Source: Nitrososphaerota archaeon
GTDB taxonomy: Archaea; Thermoproteota; Nitrososphaeria; Nitrososphaerales; Gagatemarchaeaceae
DNA: 6,370 bases
NCBI GenBank assembly: GCA_016200025.1
Contig: JACQFO010000014.1
Span: 1 to 6,370, forward strand
Direction: 5' to 3'
This document shows positions 1 through 5,662 of the stretch, in pieces. The notes beneath the pieces are model-generated. The model worked only from the letters and a program-made list of their open reading frames with translations, made no database searches and was not told the origin of the DNA. Every line of letters starts with the position of its first letter. Positions within the stretch are counted from its first letter, which is position 1. Both the position numbers and the translations under genes were made by a program.

Positions 1-205
1 CTACGACAAAGACAAGGTCGTCGAATTGGGCGAAAGCCTCGGCGTCCCCTGGGAGTACACCTATAGTTGTTACTCGGGTTTTGGGTTCAAGGATGTCGAA
101 GGTAGAAGTCTCCCGGTCCACTGCGGGATGTGTTCCAACTGTAAGAGAAGGAAAGTTGCGTTCAGAGACGCGGAGGTCAAAGACCCTTCCATCTACAACG
201 CATGA
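1..205 (+). CDS. queC: 7-cyano-7-deazaguanine synthase QueC, C-terminal part
   Basis: The reading frame enters from the left edge (first full codon at 2) and stops with TGA at 203-205, leaving the last 67 residues. They carry the QueC zinc site: an SCYSG motif followed by HCGMCSNCKRRKVAF, giving cysteines at visible residues 23, 41, 44 and 47 (C...C-x2-C-x2-C). QueC converts 7-carboxy-7-deazaguanine to preQ0 using ATP and ammonia in the cytoplasm; in archaea preQ0 is the base inserted into tRNA for archaeosine. The N-terminal ATP-pyrophosphatase P-loop lies outside the window. About a dozen residues separate the first Cys from the C-x2-C-x2-C block. The next gene, valS, follows on the same strand after 84 bases. 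Identification rests on the Cys/Arg signature and is firm for the family. Confidence 0.9.
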   Translation, partial: YDKDKVVELGESLGVPWEYTYSCYSGFGFKDVEGRSLPVHCGMCSNCKRRKVAFRDAEVKDPSIYNA

Positions 206-253
206 GACGTGGTTCCTAGGAAATCGGAAAATGCATGAAACAGCCCTCTTAAC

Positions 254-261
254 TTCAAATA
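254..261 (+). promoter_or_regulatory. weak candidate TATA box for valS
   Basis: TTCAAATA lies in the 84-base queC-valS gap. Its centre is about 32 bases before the TTG start at 290, which would allow a very short leader. The match to the archaeal box is mediocre, and read-through from queC is equally possible. Confidence 0.25.
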
Positions 262-289
262 GGCCACGAGGCCGACTGGCTGATATCTC

Positions 290-2626
290 TTGCAGCCACA
301 GTTCTCAGCGAAGCTTGAGGCAACTTCGTGGGACCCCAAGCTCGAGGATGAGCTCAGACAGACCTGGGAGATGGAGAGAATGTTCGAGTTCAAGCCCAGC
401 AAGAACAAGAATTCCAACTTCGTGATGGACACGCCCCCTCCCTATCCCTCGGGCAAGCCCTGGCACCCGGGGGCCCTGACCCAGTATTCGCAAATCGACA
501 TGGTGGCGAGGGCGGCGAGGATGAGGGGCCTGCAGGTCCTCTATCCGGTGGGAATCGACAGGAACGGGCTGCCAGTCGAAATCTTCGCCGAGAGGAAGTA
601 CAGGGTCCAGATGAGGAAGACGCCTCGCGAGGAGTTCATCAACCTGTGCAAGCACGCCTTGGACGACCTGGAGGCCTACATGGTCGGCCTGTTGAAGACA
701 TTGGGGATCTCAGGAGACTACCAGAACAAGTACAGGACCGACTCCGAGGACTACAGGAAGCTGACCCAGTGGTCCTTCATCGAGCTATGGAAGAAGGGAC
801 TGGTCTACCTATCAAACAGGCCCAACAACTACTGCGTCGACTGCAACACCACGATAGCGGACGCTGAGATAGAATACGAAGAACTCCCGACGTACCTTGT
901 CACGAACACCTTCAAGCTGAAGGACAGCAAAGTGGAATTACCAGTGACGACCACGAGGCCCGAGCTGCTGGCTGCATGCCAGATGCTGATCGTCAACCCA
1001 GCGGACGCCAGGTACAGGAAGGCGATTGGGAGGACCGCGATTGTCCCTCTCTACAACAAGGAGGTGCCAGTGAAGGCCCACAGGAGCGTGGACCCGAAGT
1101 TCGGGAGCGGCGTGGTCATGGTCTGCAGCTACGGGGACTACAACGACGTCCTCATGTTCAGGGAGTTCAAGCTGAAGGAAGTGGTGGCCATAGACACGGA
1201 CGGGAAGATGACCGCTGCGACCGGGAAGTACGTGGGAGTTGCCGTCAAGGACGCAAGGTCGCAGGTAATCCAGGACCTCCAGGAAATGGGGGTCGCGACC
1301 AAGGTCGAACAGATTCAGCACAGGACGCCGCTTTGTGAGAGGAGCAGGACTCCGATCGAGATCGTGCCCATGGAGGAGTACTACCTCAAGCAGCTCGAAT
1401 TCAAGCCGGCACTGAAGAAGATGGCAAGAAAGATCGAGTTCCACCCAGAAATGCATCGGCAGATCCTCCTAGACTGGATGGACGTGCTGACGACTGACTA
1501 TCCCATCTCGAGGCGCCGATACTACTCGACCGAGATCCCTGTCTGGTTCTGTAGCAAGTGCAACACCCCCCACCTGCCAAAGCCTGGGGTCTACTACAGG
1601 CCATGGAGGGACGAGGCTCCGTTCAAGAAGTGCAAGAAGTGCGGGAACACGAAGTTCGTCGGGGATTCGAGGACGTTCGACACCTGGATGGACTCCAGCC
1701 TCTCGCCCCTGTATGTCACGAAATATCTGAAGGGCGGCAGATTCCACAGCCTCACGTTCCCTACGACCATAAGGATGCAGGGCAAGGACATAGTGAGGAC
1801 CTGGCTTTACTACACGCTGCTGAAGTCTTTCCAGCTCACTGGCAAGGCCCCGTTCAAGCACGCGTGGGTGGGAGGACTGGGGCAGGACTCTCAGGGGAGG
1901 GCCATGAGGAAGAGCCTGGGCAACTTCGTCGACGTCGAGCCTGTGCTGGCGAGGACCGGGGCCGACGCCTTCAGGCTCTGGGGAGCTTCCGAGGCGGGCC
2001 TAGGGTTCGACTTCCGGTTCAGCGAAGAGAGGATCGTCGGCGCGGGGAAGTTCTTGACCAAGCTGTGGAACACCTGCAGGTTCATCGGCTCGTTCCCTGC
2101 TCCCGCGGAGGCGGAGCTGACCTGGACTGACAAGTGGATGCTCAACGAGTTGGGTAAGTTGACTGAAGAGTGCGTGAAGGCCTACGAGAGGTTCGACGTC
2201 TTCACCGTGTCGACCAAGGTGAGGGAGTTCCTGTGGAACGTCTTTGCGTCCAACTACCTGGAGATGGCGAAGGGGAGGGCCTACGGGGATGGGGTCACCA
2301 AGCAAGAGCAGGAGGCCGCGTGGTACACCCTGCACACTGTCGTGAAGAGCCTGCTGCTTCTTCTCGCACCAGTTATCCCCTACATCACGGACTACGTCTG
2401 GAGGAAGCAGTATGGGACGCAGAGCATACACCTTGAACTGTTCCCGAAGGCTCAGAGATTCGAGGTGAGCGAAAAGGTGAGCCAGAGCATAATGGAGTTC
2501 AACGCGCAGGTGTGGAAGACGAAGAGGGACAAGGGCCTCGCGCTCAAGGACTCAATCGCTAAGAGGGTCCCATCCAACCTCAAGCACTTCGAGAAGGACC
2601 TTGTACGAATGCACCACCTGAGATAG
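290..2626 (+). CDS. valS: Valyl-tRNA synthetase
   Basis: Cytoplasmic class Ia synthetase of 778 residues that charges tRNA-Val. The catalytic core opens with DTPPPYPSG (47-55) and the HIGH-equivalent W58-HPGA (59-62). YPVGIDRNGLPVE follows at about 85-97. The editing (CP1) domain spans roughly 195-350 and includes TTRPEL at 221-226. Cys pairs at 182/185, 421/424 and 448/451 resemble zinc knuckles. DTWMDSS at 464-470 and a KMSKS-equivalent AMRKSLGN at 538-545 complete the catalytic half. The helical anticodon-binding domain follows, with WTDKWMLNEL at about 611-620. The start is TTG at 290: an in-frame TGA lies at 281-283, and the next in-frame ATG (residue 28) would remove N-terminal sequence that looks genuine. 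No Shine-Dalgarno is visible at proper spacing. Both class I signature motifs are degenerate (HPGA, and MRKS lacking the first Lys). This may be typical of the lineage, because the pattern resembles thaumarchaeal ValRS as I remember it. LeuRS and IleRS are less likely given the DTPPP and DTWMDSS motifs. Confidence 0.93.
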   Translation: MQPQFSAKLEATSWDPKLEDELRQTWEMERMFEFKPSKNKNSNFVMDTPPPYPSGKPWHPGALTQYSQIDMVARAARMRGLQVLYPVGIDRNGLPVEIFAERKYRVQMRKTPREEFINLCKHALDDLEAYMVGLLKTLGISGDYQNKYRTDSEDYRKLTQWSFIELWKKGLVYLSNRPNNYCVDCNTTIADAEIEYEELPTYLVTNTFKLKDSKVELPVTTTRPELLAACQMLIVNPADARYRKAIGRTAIVPLYNKEVPVKAHRSVDPKFGSGVVMVCSYGDYNDVLMFREFKLKEVVAIDTDGKMTAATGKYVGVAVKDARSQVIQDLQEMGVATKVEQIQHRTPLCERSRTPIEIVPMEEYYLKQLEFKPALKKMARKIEFHPEMHRQILLDWMDVLTTDYPISRRRYYSTEIPVWFCSKCNTPHLPKPGVYYRPWRDEAPFKKCKKCGNTKFVGDSRTFDTWMDSSLSPLYVTKYLKGGRFHSLTFPTTIRMQGKDIVRTWLYYTLLKSFQLTGKAPFKHAWVGGLGQDSQGRAMRKSLGNFVDVEPVLARTGADAFRLWGASEAGLGFDFRFSEERIVGAGKFLTKLWNTCRFIGSFPAPAEAELTWTDKWMLNELGKLTEECVKAYERFDVFTVSTKVREFLWNVFASNYLEMAKGRAYGDGVTKQEQEAAWYTLHTVVKSLLLLLAPVIPYITDYVWRKQYGTQSIHLELFPKAQRFEVSEKVSQSIMEFNAQVWKTKRDKGLALKDSIAKRVPSNLKHFEKDLVRMHHLR

Positions 2627-2646
2627 CAGAAATCCGTCCGGGCAGG

Positions 2647-2766
2647 CTATTCGGTGGGAAGAGGGATGAGACAATTGCTGCAGGTCTGGTAGGAGACTTC
2701 TAGGCTCCTGGTAGGGTCCAGAACGCGTCCGCACCAGATACAGTGTTCGACCAGGAGGCTCTGCAA
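2647..2766 (-). CDS. Putative zinc-ribbon microprotein (39 aa)
   Basis: Not a recognised family. The proposed start is TTG at 2766-2764 and the stop is TAG at 2649-2647, giving 39 residues. It contains CIWCG and TCSNC, so cysteines 9, 12, 29 and 32 form C-x2-C-x16-C-x2-C, the spacing of a single zinc ribbon, within almost the whole protein. The start was chosen because a near-consensus TATA box (CTTTATATA, 2799-2791) is centred 29 bases upstream, matching a leaderless transcript beginning about 2770-2766. A longer in-frame reading from ATG at 2868 (73 aa) would run through that TATA box and overlap the aldo/keto reductase, so I think it less likely. The gene lies downstream of the reductase on the same strand and converges on valS with a 20-base gap. 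Function is unknown; DNA, RNA or protein binding is possible. Chance spacing of four cysteines cannot be excluded. Confidence 0.5.
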   Translation of the reverse strand: MQSLLVEHCIWCGRVLDPTRSLEVSYQTCSNCLIPLPTE

Positions 2767-2790
2767 CTTGCGCCTAACTCGTTGGTTTTG

Positions 2791-2799
2791 TATATAAAG
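2791..2799 (-). promoter_or_regulatory. TATA box (archaeal box A) for the zinc-ribbon microprotein
   Basis: Read on the minus strand, 2799-2791 is CTTTATATA, the best archaeal TATA match in the window. The expected initiation point 24-27 bases downstream falls at about 2770-2767, next to the TTG at 2766. On the plus strand the same bases read TATATAAAG, but no credible plus-strand gene starts downstream. Confidence 0.6.
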
Positions 2800-2842
2800 T
2801 AAGGCGAAAAGCGTAGGTGCATCCGGCAGATGACGACTTTGT

Positions 2843-3664
2843 CTATATTGTCTGATTCCGCCCGGCATTGAAGGCGTGATACTCCGACTCGGTGAACCGG
2901 ACTGAGAGTGAAGAGGCGTTCTCTTCCATGTGGTCTATTCTTGCTGCCTTGGGGATGGCCAGGACCGCTTCGCTCTGGGTTACCCAGTTGAGCATCAGTT
3001 GGGCGGGAGTCATGTTGTACTTGACCGCCAGCCCGGCGGGGAACATCGAGCTGGGAACTCTGCCGCGGGCCAGTGGAGTGTAGGCAATCAGGGAGATCTT
3101 CTCTTTCTCGCAGTAGGGCAGGATGTCGGCCTCGACGGAGCGGTTTGCGAGCGAGTATTCGACCTGATTGGAGGCCAGTTCGTTGGAGCTGAGCGCTTCC
3201 CGTGCTGCGTTCGTCTGCGCAACGCTGAAGTTGCTGACCCCGATGTATCTGACCTTCCCCTCGCGGACGAGCTCCTCCATGGCGTCCATCGTCTCCTGGA
3301 TTAGAATCCTAGAGTTTGGCCAGTGCACCTGATAGAGGTCGATGTAGCTGGTGCCGAGGCGATGGAGGCTGCCTTTGCAGGAGGAGAGCAAAGAGTCGTG
3401 GTGGAGGTTCTCGGGCGAGACCTTGGTGGCGATGAAGACTTGTTTTCTGATATCTTTGACCGCCTCGCCCACGATCTCCTCGGACCGGCCGTTGGCGTAC
3501 ATCTCAGCTGTGTCGATCAGGTTGATCCCGAGCTCGACGCCGCGCCTCAGGGCGTTGACCTGCTGTCTCTTCTCCTCGGGACTGTCGTAGACGCCGATCC
3601 TCCAGGTCCCCATTCCTATGGTTGATACTTTCTCTCCCGTCCTGCCGAGGCGTCTGTATTCCAA
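2843..3664 (-). CDS. Aldo/keto reductase
   Basis: A 273-residue cytoplasmic NADPH-dependent oxidoreductase of the AKR superfamily with a TIM-barrel fold. The catalytic tetrad is complete: D51 and Y56 in NLIDTAEMY, K81 in FIATKV and H114 in YQVHWP. Other family landmarks are IGMGTWRIG near 16-24, VRYIGVSNFS at 138-147, NQVEYSLANR at 166-175 and AIPKA at 236-240, part of the cofactor-binding loop. The length is slightly below the usual 280-330, with loops shorter than in many members. The substrate cannot be deduced; it is probably a carbonyl compound. The start is TTG at 3664-3662, directly before EYRRLGRTG, the typical first strand of the family, and no upstream in-frame alternative is apparent. 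No Shine-Dalgarno is visible, so the mRNA may be leaderless. The gene is monocistronic or followed by the small zinc-ribbon ORF 76 bases downstream, which has its own TATA box. Confidence 0.9.
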   Translation of the reverse strand: MEYRRLGRTGEKVSTIGMGTWRIGVYDSPEEKRQQVNALRRGVELGINLIDTAEMYANGRSEEIVGEAVKDIRKQVFIATKVSPENLHHDSLLSSCKGSLHRLGTSYIDLYQVHWPNSRILIQETMDAMEELVREGKVRYIGVSNFSVAQTNAAREALSSNELASNQVEYSLANRSVEADILPYCEKEKISLIAYTPLARGRVPSSMFPAGLAVKYNMTPAQLMLNWVTQSEAVLAIPKAARIDHMEENASSLSVRFTESEYHAFNAGRNQTI

Positions 3665-3744
3665 GGTGCCCGCATCCGGGCTGGGTCGGCTTTAGGATTA
3701 TCATCTGGTGGGACGGTCTAGGAGGACCTGCACTGAAGAAAGGT

Positions 3745-3752
3745 GATAAACC
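3745..3752 (+). promoter_or_regulatory. candidate TATA box for tRNA-Thr
   Basis: GATAAACC, preceded by a purine-rich AAGAAAGGT that could serve as BRE, is centred about 26 bases before the first base of the tRNA at 3775. This is the expected spacing for archaeal tRNA transcription. The 110-base gap between the reductase start (3664) and the tRNA holds nothing else I can support. Confidence 0.5.
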
Positions 3753-3813
3753 GAGTATGATGCGAGCAGGGCGTGCCACGGTAGCTCAGCCTGGTTAGAG
3801 CACCTGCCTTGTA

Positions 3814-3827
3814 TGCCAAGCCAAGAG
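3814..3827 (+). other. tRNA-Thr intron 1 (canonical 37/38 site, 14 nt)
   Basis: A textbook BHB fold can be drawn. The outer helix is CCTGC/GCAGG and the 4-bp central helix is CTTG/CAAG. The 5' bulge is TAT and the 3' bulge is AGA. The inner helix is GC/GC closing a three-base loop, CAA. Cutting after the second base of each bulge leaves a normal 7-base anticodon loop. Confidence 0.85.
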
Positions 3828-3849
3828 AGCAGGGGGTCGCGAGATCGAA

Positions 3850-3867
3850 TTGCCATCGGCACGGGAA
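3850..3867 (+). other. tRNA-Thr intron 2 (T-loop, about 59/60, 18 nt)
   Basis: The T-stem GCGAG/CTCGC encloses 25 bases instead of 7. The fold shows two 3-base AAT bulges, a central helix ATCG/CGGG (two Watson-Crick pairs, one G-T, one mismatch) and an inner hairpin TGCC-ATC-GGCA. Cutting after AA in each bulge removes 18 bases. The direct repeat GAAT at both boundaries means any cut from 56/57 to 60/61 gives the same mature loop. Confidence 0.78.
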
Positions 3868-3908
3868 TCTCGCCCGTGGCTCCATCCCACTAGGCCCGGC
3901 ATGTGGTG

Positions 3909-4292
3909 TTAGCTTCCGCTCTTGGTGAGGACGTCGAAGACGTCGCCCACGGTCGCAGCGAAGTATGGACCGTATTCTTCGTCGTTGAACTCTATGACAT
4001 CGACCAACCCGCTGGTGTAGGCGATTTTGTAGCTCAGGAGATGGTAGCAGAGCTCCTCCTTTCCGCGAGTGACGCGGAAGTAGAAGTTACTGCAGGAGCA
4101 GTACGGCTTTTCCGGGTCGATGAATTCGTCTCCCGTCTTCCCCACGACGGAAATGATCTTCCTCCCGCTCGGAAGGAAGCGGGCCTCCTTCACTCCGCCT
4201 GCGAGGGCCGTCTCGACGGCCTTCTCGAACTTCGGTCCGTACTTCGCGAATTCCGCGGCCTTTTCCTTCAACGCTTCCTTTTGTTCGCTCAT
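3909..4292 (-). CDS. SWIM zinc-finger domain protein
   Basis: A 127-residue protein whose middle holds a SWIM motif: C65-x-C67 in PYCSCSNF and C82-x-H84 in LCYHLL, i.e. C-x-C-x14-C-x-H. The N-terminal 30 residues are charged and helical (KEALKEKAAEF), and a basic strand (GRKIISVVG) precedes the finger. SWIM domains bind zinc and mediate DNA or protein contacts; the eukaryotic Shu-complex SWIM proteins partner Rad51 paralogues, and short archaeal SWIM proteins exist with poorly known roles. The ATG at 4292 lies 5 bases after the polymerase stop (4298), with only a weak AGGT upstream, so the two genes are very likely co-transcribed and may be translationally coupled. The context suggests a DNA repair or damage-tolerance role (inference). 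It converges on tRNA-Thr with a 24-base gap. Confidence 0.82.
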   Translation of the reverse strand: MSEQKEALKEKAAEFAKYGPKFEKAVETALAGGVKEARFLPSGRKIISVVGKTGDEFIDPEKPYCSCSNFYFRVTRGKEELCYHLLSYKIAYTSGLVDVIEFNDEEYGPYFAATVGDVFDVLTKSGS

Positions 4293-4297
4293 GACAA

Positions 4298-5467
4298 CTA
4301 ACCTGATTGGAGGAAATCCGAGAGAGACTTCTGGTCTTCGATGTCGTAAAGTCCGGACACCCTGACGCCTGCCCTTCTGAAATCCTTTCCAACTGATTGG
4401 CTCAGCTCTTCGAAAAGGGAAAGGACACCCTCTTTCATGCTGAAAGCGTCGTTGATGGGCACTTCGAAGGTCTTGCTCTTGGTATGACTGGTCAGGTCTG
4501 TCAGGATTCCTATTGCGGAAAGCGTCCTGAAGGATTTGTTGGATTCGGACAACTTGTTGTGCACAGAGTCGATTCCTGCGGAGAGCTGGTCTAAGACGAC
4601 CTGTGGGTCTTTCGTGTCATGCTTCAAGGTGATGATTCGGCTGTACTGAGTAGCGGCCTGGCCTGCGACCACTGGGTCTGTATCTGAGCCGGTCGAGGCA
4701 GCAAGCAGGTAGGAGGAGAGTTTCCTGCCAAGACGACTTTCGAGTTGTAGGGGGTCGAACTTTGCCAGCTCCCCGATCGTCTTGATCTGCATTGTCATGA
4801 GGATGGAAAGAGTCTTGGGTCCGACCCCATAGAGCCTAGATACTTCGAGCGGACCGAGGAAGTTCTCGGTAGACTCTGAAGTTGTGATGGTCGTTCCTCC
4901 GGGTTTTGCGAGTTCCGATCCGAGCTTGGCTACTGCCTTGCTCCTCCCCAGGCCCACTGAACATGTCAGGCCATGATTTTCGAGGACGAGGTCTTTCAGG
5001 TTATGGGCGACTCTGTTGGCGAGCGAGAAATCCCCACCGGTGGTGGCAGTAACGTCGAAGAACGCTTCGTCTATGCCTGTCTGCTCAAGGATATCCACGT
5101 GCTGACTCAGAGTATCCATTACCCTATCAGAAACTAGTTCGTATTTTCCGTGATTCATCCTAACTATGGCAGGGTTCTTGTCTTGCAGTTTCTCCTTAGC
5201 TGTGGTTATGGGCATGCCTGAAGTTACACCCCACTCCCTCGCTATGTAGTTGGCAGTGCTCACGACTCCACTGTCCTCGGTCCTTCCGGAGAAGACGCAA
5301 ACAACGACGGGTCTTTGCCTTAGAGATGGGTCTTCAACCTCTTCGACCTGGGCATAGAAGTAATCAAGGTCGAAATGACCTACGACACGAGACAACCTAG
5401 GGCCAGTAGGGGACTCTTGGTTTAAGATTTCTTGATGTGGGTCGATATCCGCATGAAGCGAACGCAC
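4298..5467 (-). CDS. dinB: DNA polymerase IV, Y-family (DinB/Dpo4-like)
   Basis: Translesion DNA polymerase that bypasses damaged template bases with low fidelity. The palm metal ligands are D33 in HFDLDYFYAQVEE and D133-E134 in GIDEAFFD; Y38 is the steric gate against ribonucleotides. The finger motif VVVCVFSGRTEDSG (54-67) is very close to Sulfolobus Dpo4. TCSVGLGRSKAVAKL (168-182) ends the palm, YGVGPKT (213-219) marks the thumb helix-hairpin-helix, and the little-finger domain spans about 275-372. The C-terminus QKSLSDFL (379-386) fits a PCNA-interacting Q-x2-L-x2-F-L box. The coordinates use the GTG at 5467 (389 aa). This gives about 24 more N-terminal residues than Dpo4-type proteins, with no obvious domain. 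The in-frame TTG at 5395 (365 aa) fits the family start better and sits about 29 bases after a TATA-like AATCTTAAA. The gene ends 5 bases before the SWIM gene. Confidence 0.93.
   Translation of the reverse strand: MRSLHADIDPHQEILNQESPTGPRLSRVVGHFDLDYFYAQVEEVEDPSLRQRPVVVCVFSGRTEDSGVVSTANYIAREWGVTSGMPITTAKEKLQDKNPAIVRMNHGKYELVSDRVMDTLSQHVDILEQTGIDEAFFDVTATTGGDFSLANRVAHNLKDLVLENHGLTCSVGLGRSKAVAKLGSELAKPGGTTITTSESTENFLGPLEVSRLYGVGPKTLSILMTMQIKTIGELAKFDPLQLESRLGRKLSSYLLAASTGSDTDPVVAGQAATQYSRIITLKHDTKDPQVVLDQLSAGIDSVHNKLSESNKSFRTLSAIGILTDLTSHTKSKTFEVPINDAFSMKEGVLSLFEELSQSVGKDFRRAGVRVSGLYDIEDQKSLSDFLQSG
5421..5429 (-). promoter_or_regulatory. possible TATA box for dinB (inside the longer reading frame)
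   Basis: On the minus strand 5429-5421 reads AATCTTAAA. If used, initiation at about 5398 would give an essentially leaderless mRNA starting at the TTG of 5395. This would make the first 24 codons of the longer frame non-coding. The sequence match is moderate only. Confidence 0.35.
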
Positions 5468-5478
5468 CTGAAGAATGA

Positions 5479-5594
5479 TGGGGTCGGCCGGATTTGAACC
5501 AGCGATCTTCAGCGCCCGAGGCTGAAAGCCTAGACCAGATTTGCCCCAGTGGGCCGAGGACTATCCTGGGCCCAAAGGTCTAGCCGACGACCCC
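5479..5594 (-). tRNA. tRNA-Pro (anticodon CGG) with D-loop intron
   Basis: Minus-strand gene. The acceptor stem GGGGTCG (5594-5588) pairs fully with CGACCCC (5486-5480), with discriminator A at 5479 and no encoded CCA. The anticodon stem TCAGC/GCTGA encloses CTCGGGC, giving anticodon CGG at 5518-5516 with T33 and G37, as expected for proline. The T-arm is GCTGG-TTCAAAT-CCGGC. The D-stem is GGCT (5585-5582) with GGCT (5530-5527), using two G-T pairs, and the loop ends in TGGTCTA. About 40 extra bases sit in the D-loop, so the gene is 116 bases long instead of about 76. The tRNA end lies 11 bases before the GTG of dinB on the same strand. The 5595-5662 region upstream is shared with the divergent winged-helix gene. 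Confidence 0.82.
5538..5570 (-). other. D-loop intron of tRNA-Pro (boundaries uncertain)
   Basis: A BHB fold can be drawn on the minus strand. The outer helix is CTAGACC (5583-5577) with GGTCTAG (5536-5530). The 4-bp central helix is TTTG (5576-5573) with CAAA (5543-5540). Three-base bulges are GGC (5572-5570) and TCT (5539-5537). Rule-based cuts remove these 33 bases but leave an 18-base D-loop, whereas a normal D-loop needs about 39-41 bases removed. The inner helix is weak: CC/GG, or CCCAG/CTGGG with uneven bulges. Confidence 0.45.
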
Positions 5595-5619
5595 TTGGCC
5601 TTGGCTCCCCTGGGCTCGT

Positions 5620-5627
5620 CTTATATG
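5620..5627 (-). promoter_or_regulatory. TATA box for tRNA-Pro, possibly shared with the divergent gene
   Basis: Minus-strand CATATAAG (5627-5620) is centred about 30 bases before the tRNA 5' end at 5594, suitable spacing for tRNA transcription. Its complement CTTATATG is also an acceptable box in the plus direction, 39 bases before the ATG at 5663. A TATCATAGAAAT stretch at 5629-5640 is an alternative plus-strand box for a leaderless start at 5663. Confidence 0.5.
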
Positions 5628-5662
5628 CTATCATAGAAATCCGACGGGTCCCGCTTTACTTC

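Larger units (their letters stand above)
3775..3884 (+). tRNA. tRNA-Thr (anticodon UGU) with two introns
   Basis: The acceptor stem GCCACGG (3775-3781) pairs fully with CCGTGGC (3874-3880), followed by discriminator T3881 and an encoded CCA. The D-arm is GCTC...GAGC with loop AGCCTGGTTA. The anticodon stem CCTGC (3803-3807) pairs with GCAGG (3829-3833), with C32, T33 and anticodon TGT at 3810-3812, which reads ACA and possibly other Thr codons. The T-stem GCGAG (3839-3843) pairs with CTCGC (3869-3873). Two insertions interrupt the gene: 14 bases after position 37 and 18 bases in the T-loop. Removing both gives a 78-base tRNA with normal arm sizes. The mature T-loop would be ATCGAAT, with A instead of the near-universal T at position 54. 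U73 agrees with archaeal tRNA-Thr. Standard gene finders may miss it because of the T-loop intron. Confidence 0.9.

Noticed and set aside
2827..2858. Possible C/D-box guide RNA (GATGACG ... TCTGATT)
   Set aside because: The two boxes are only about 20 bases apart, the C box has a mismatch and no C'/D' boxes fit, so it does not have the usual layout.
2647..2868. A 73-residue version of the minus-strand zinc-ribbon ORF starting at ATG 2868
   Set aside because: It would overlap the end of the aldo/keto reductase in another frame and run through the strong TATA box at 2791-2799; the TTG at 2766 fits the promoter better.
2930..3625. Long open frames on the plus strand opposite the aldo/keto reductase
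   Set aside because: They are antisense shadows of a GC-rich gene with a complete AKR catalytic tetrad; their translations show no recognisable domain.
3775..3884. tRNA-Thr as a broken pseudogene
   Set aside because: All stems pair perfectly once two BHB-compatible insertions are removed, and the CCA and promoter spacing are intact, so a functional intron-containing tRNA is the simpler reading.
5549..5662. N-terminal extension of the winged-helix gene to an ATG at 5549
   Set aside because: The extension is the reverse strand of the tRNA-Pro gene and its promoter, so it is not plausible coding sequence.
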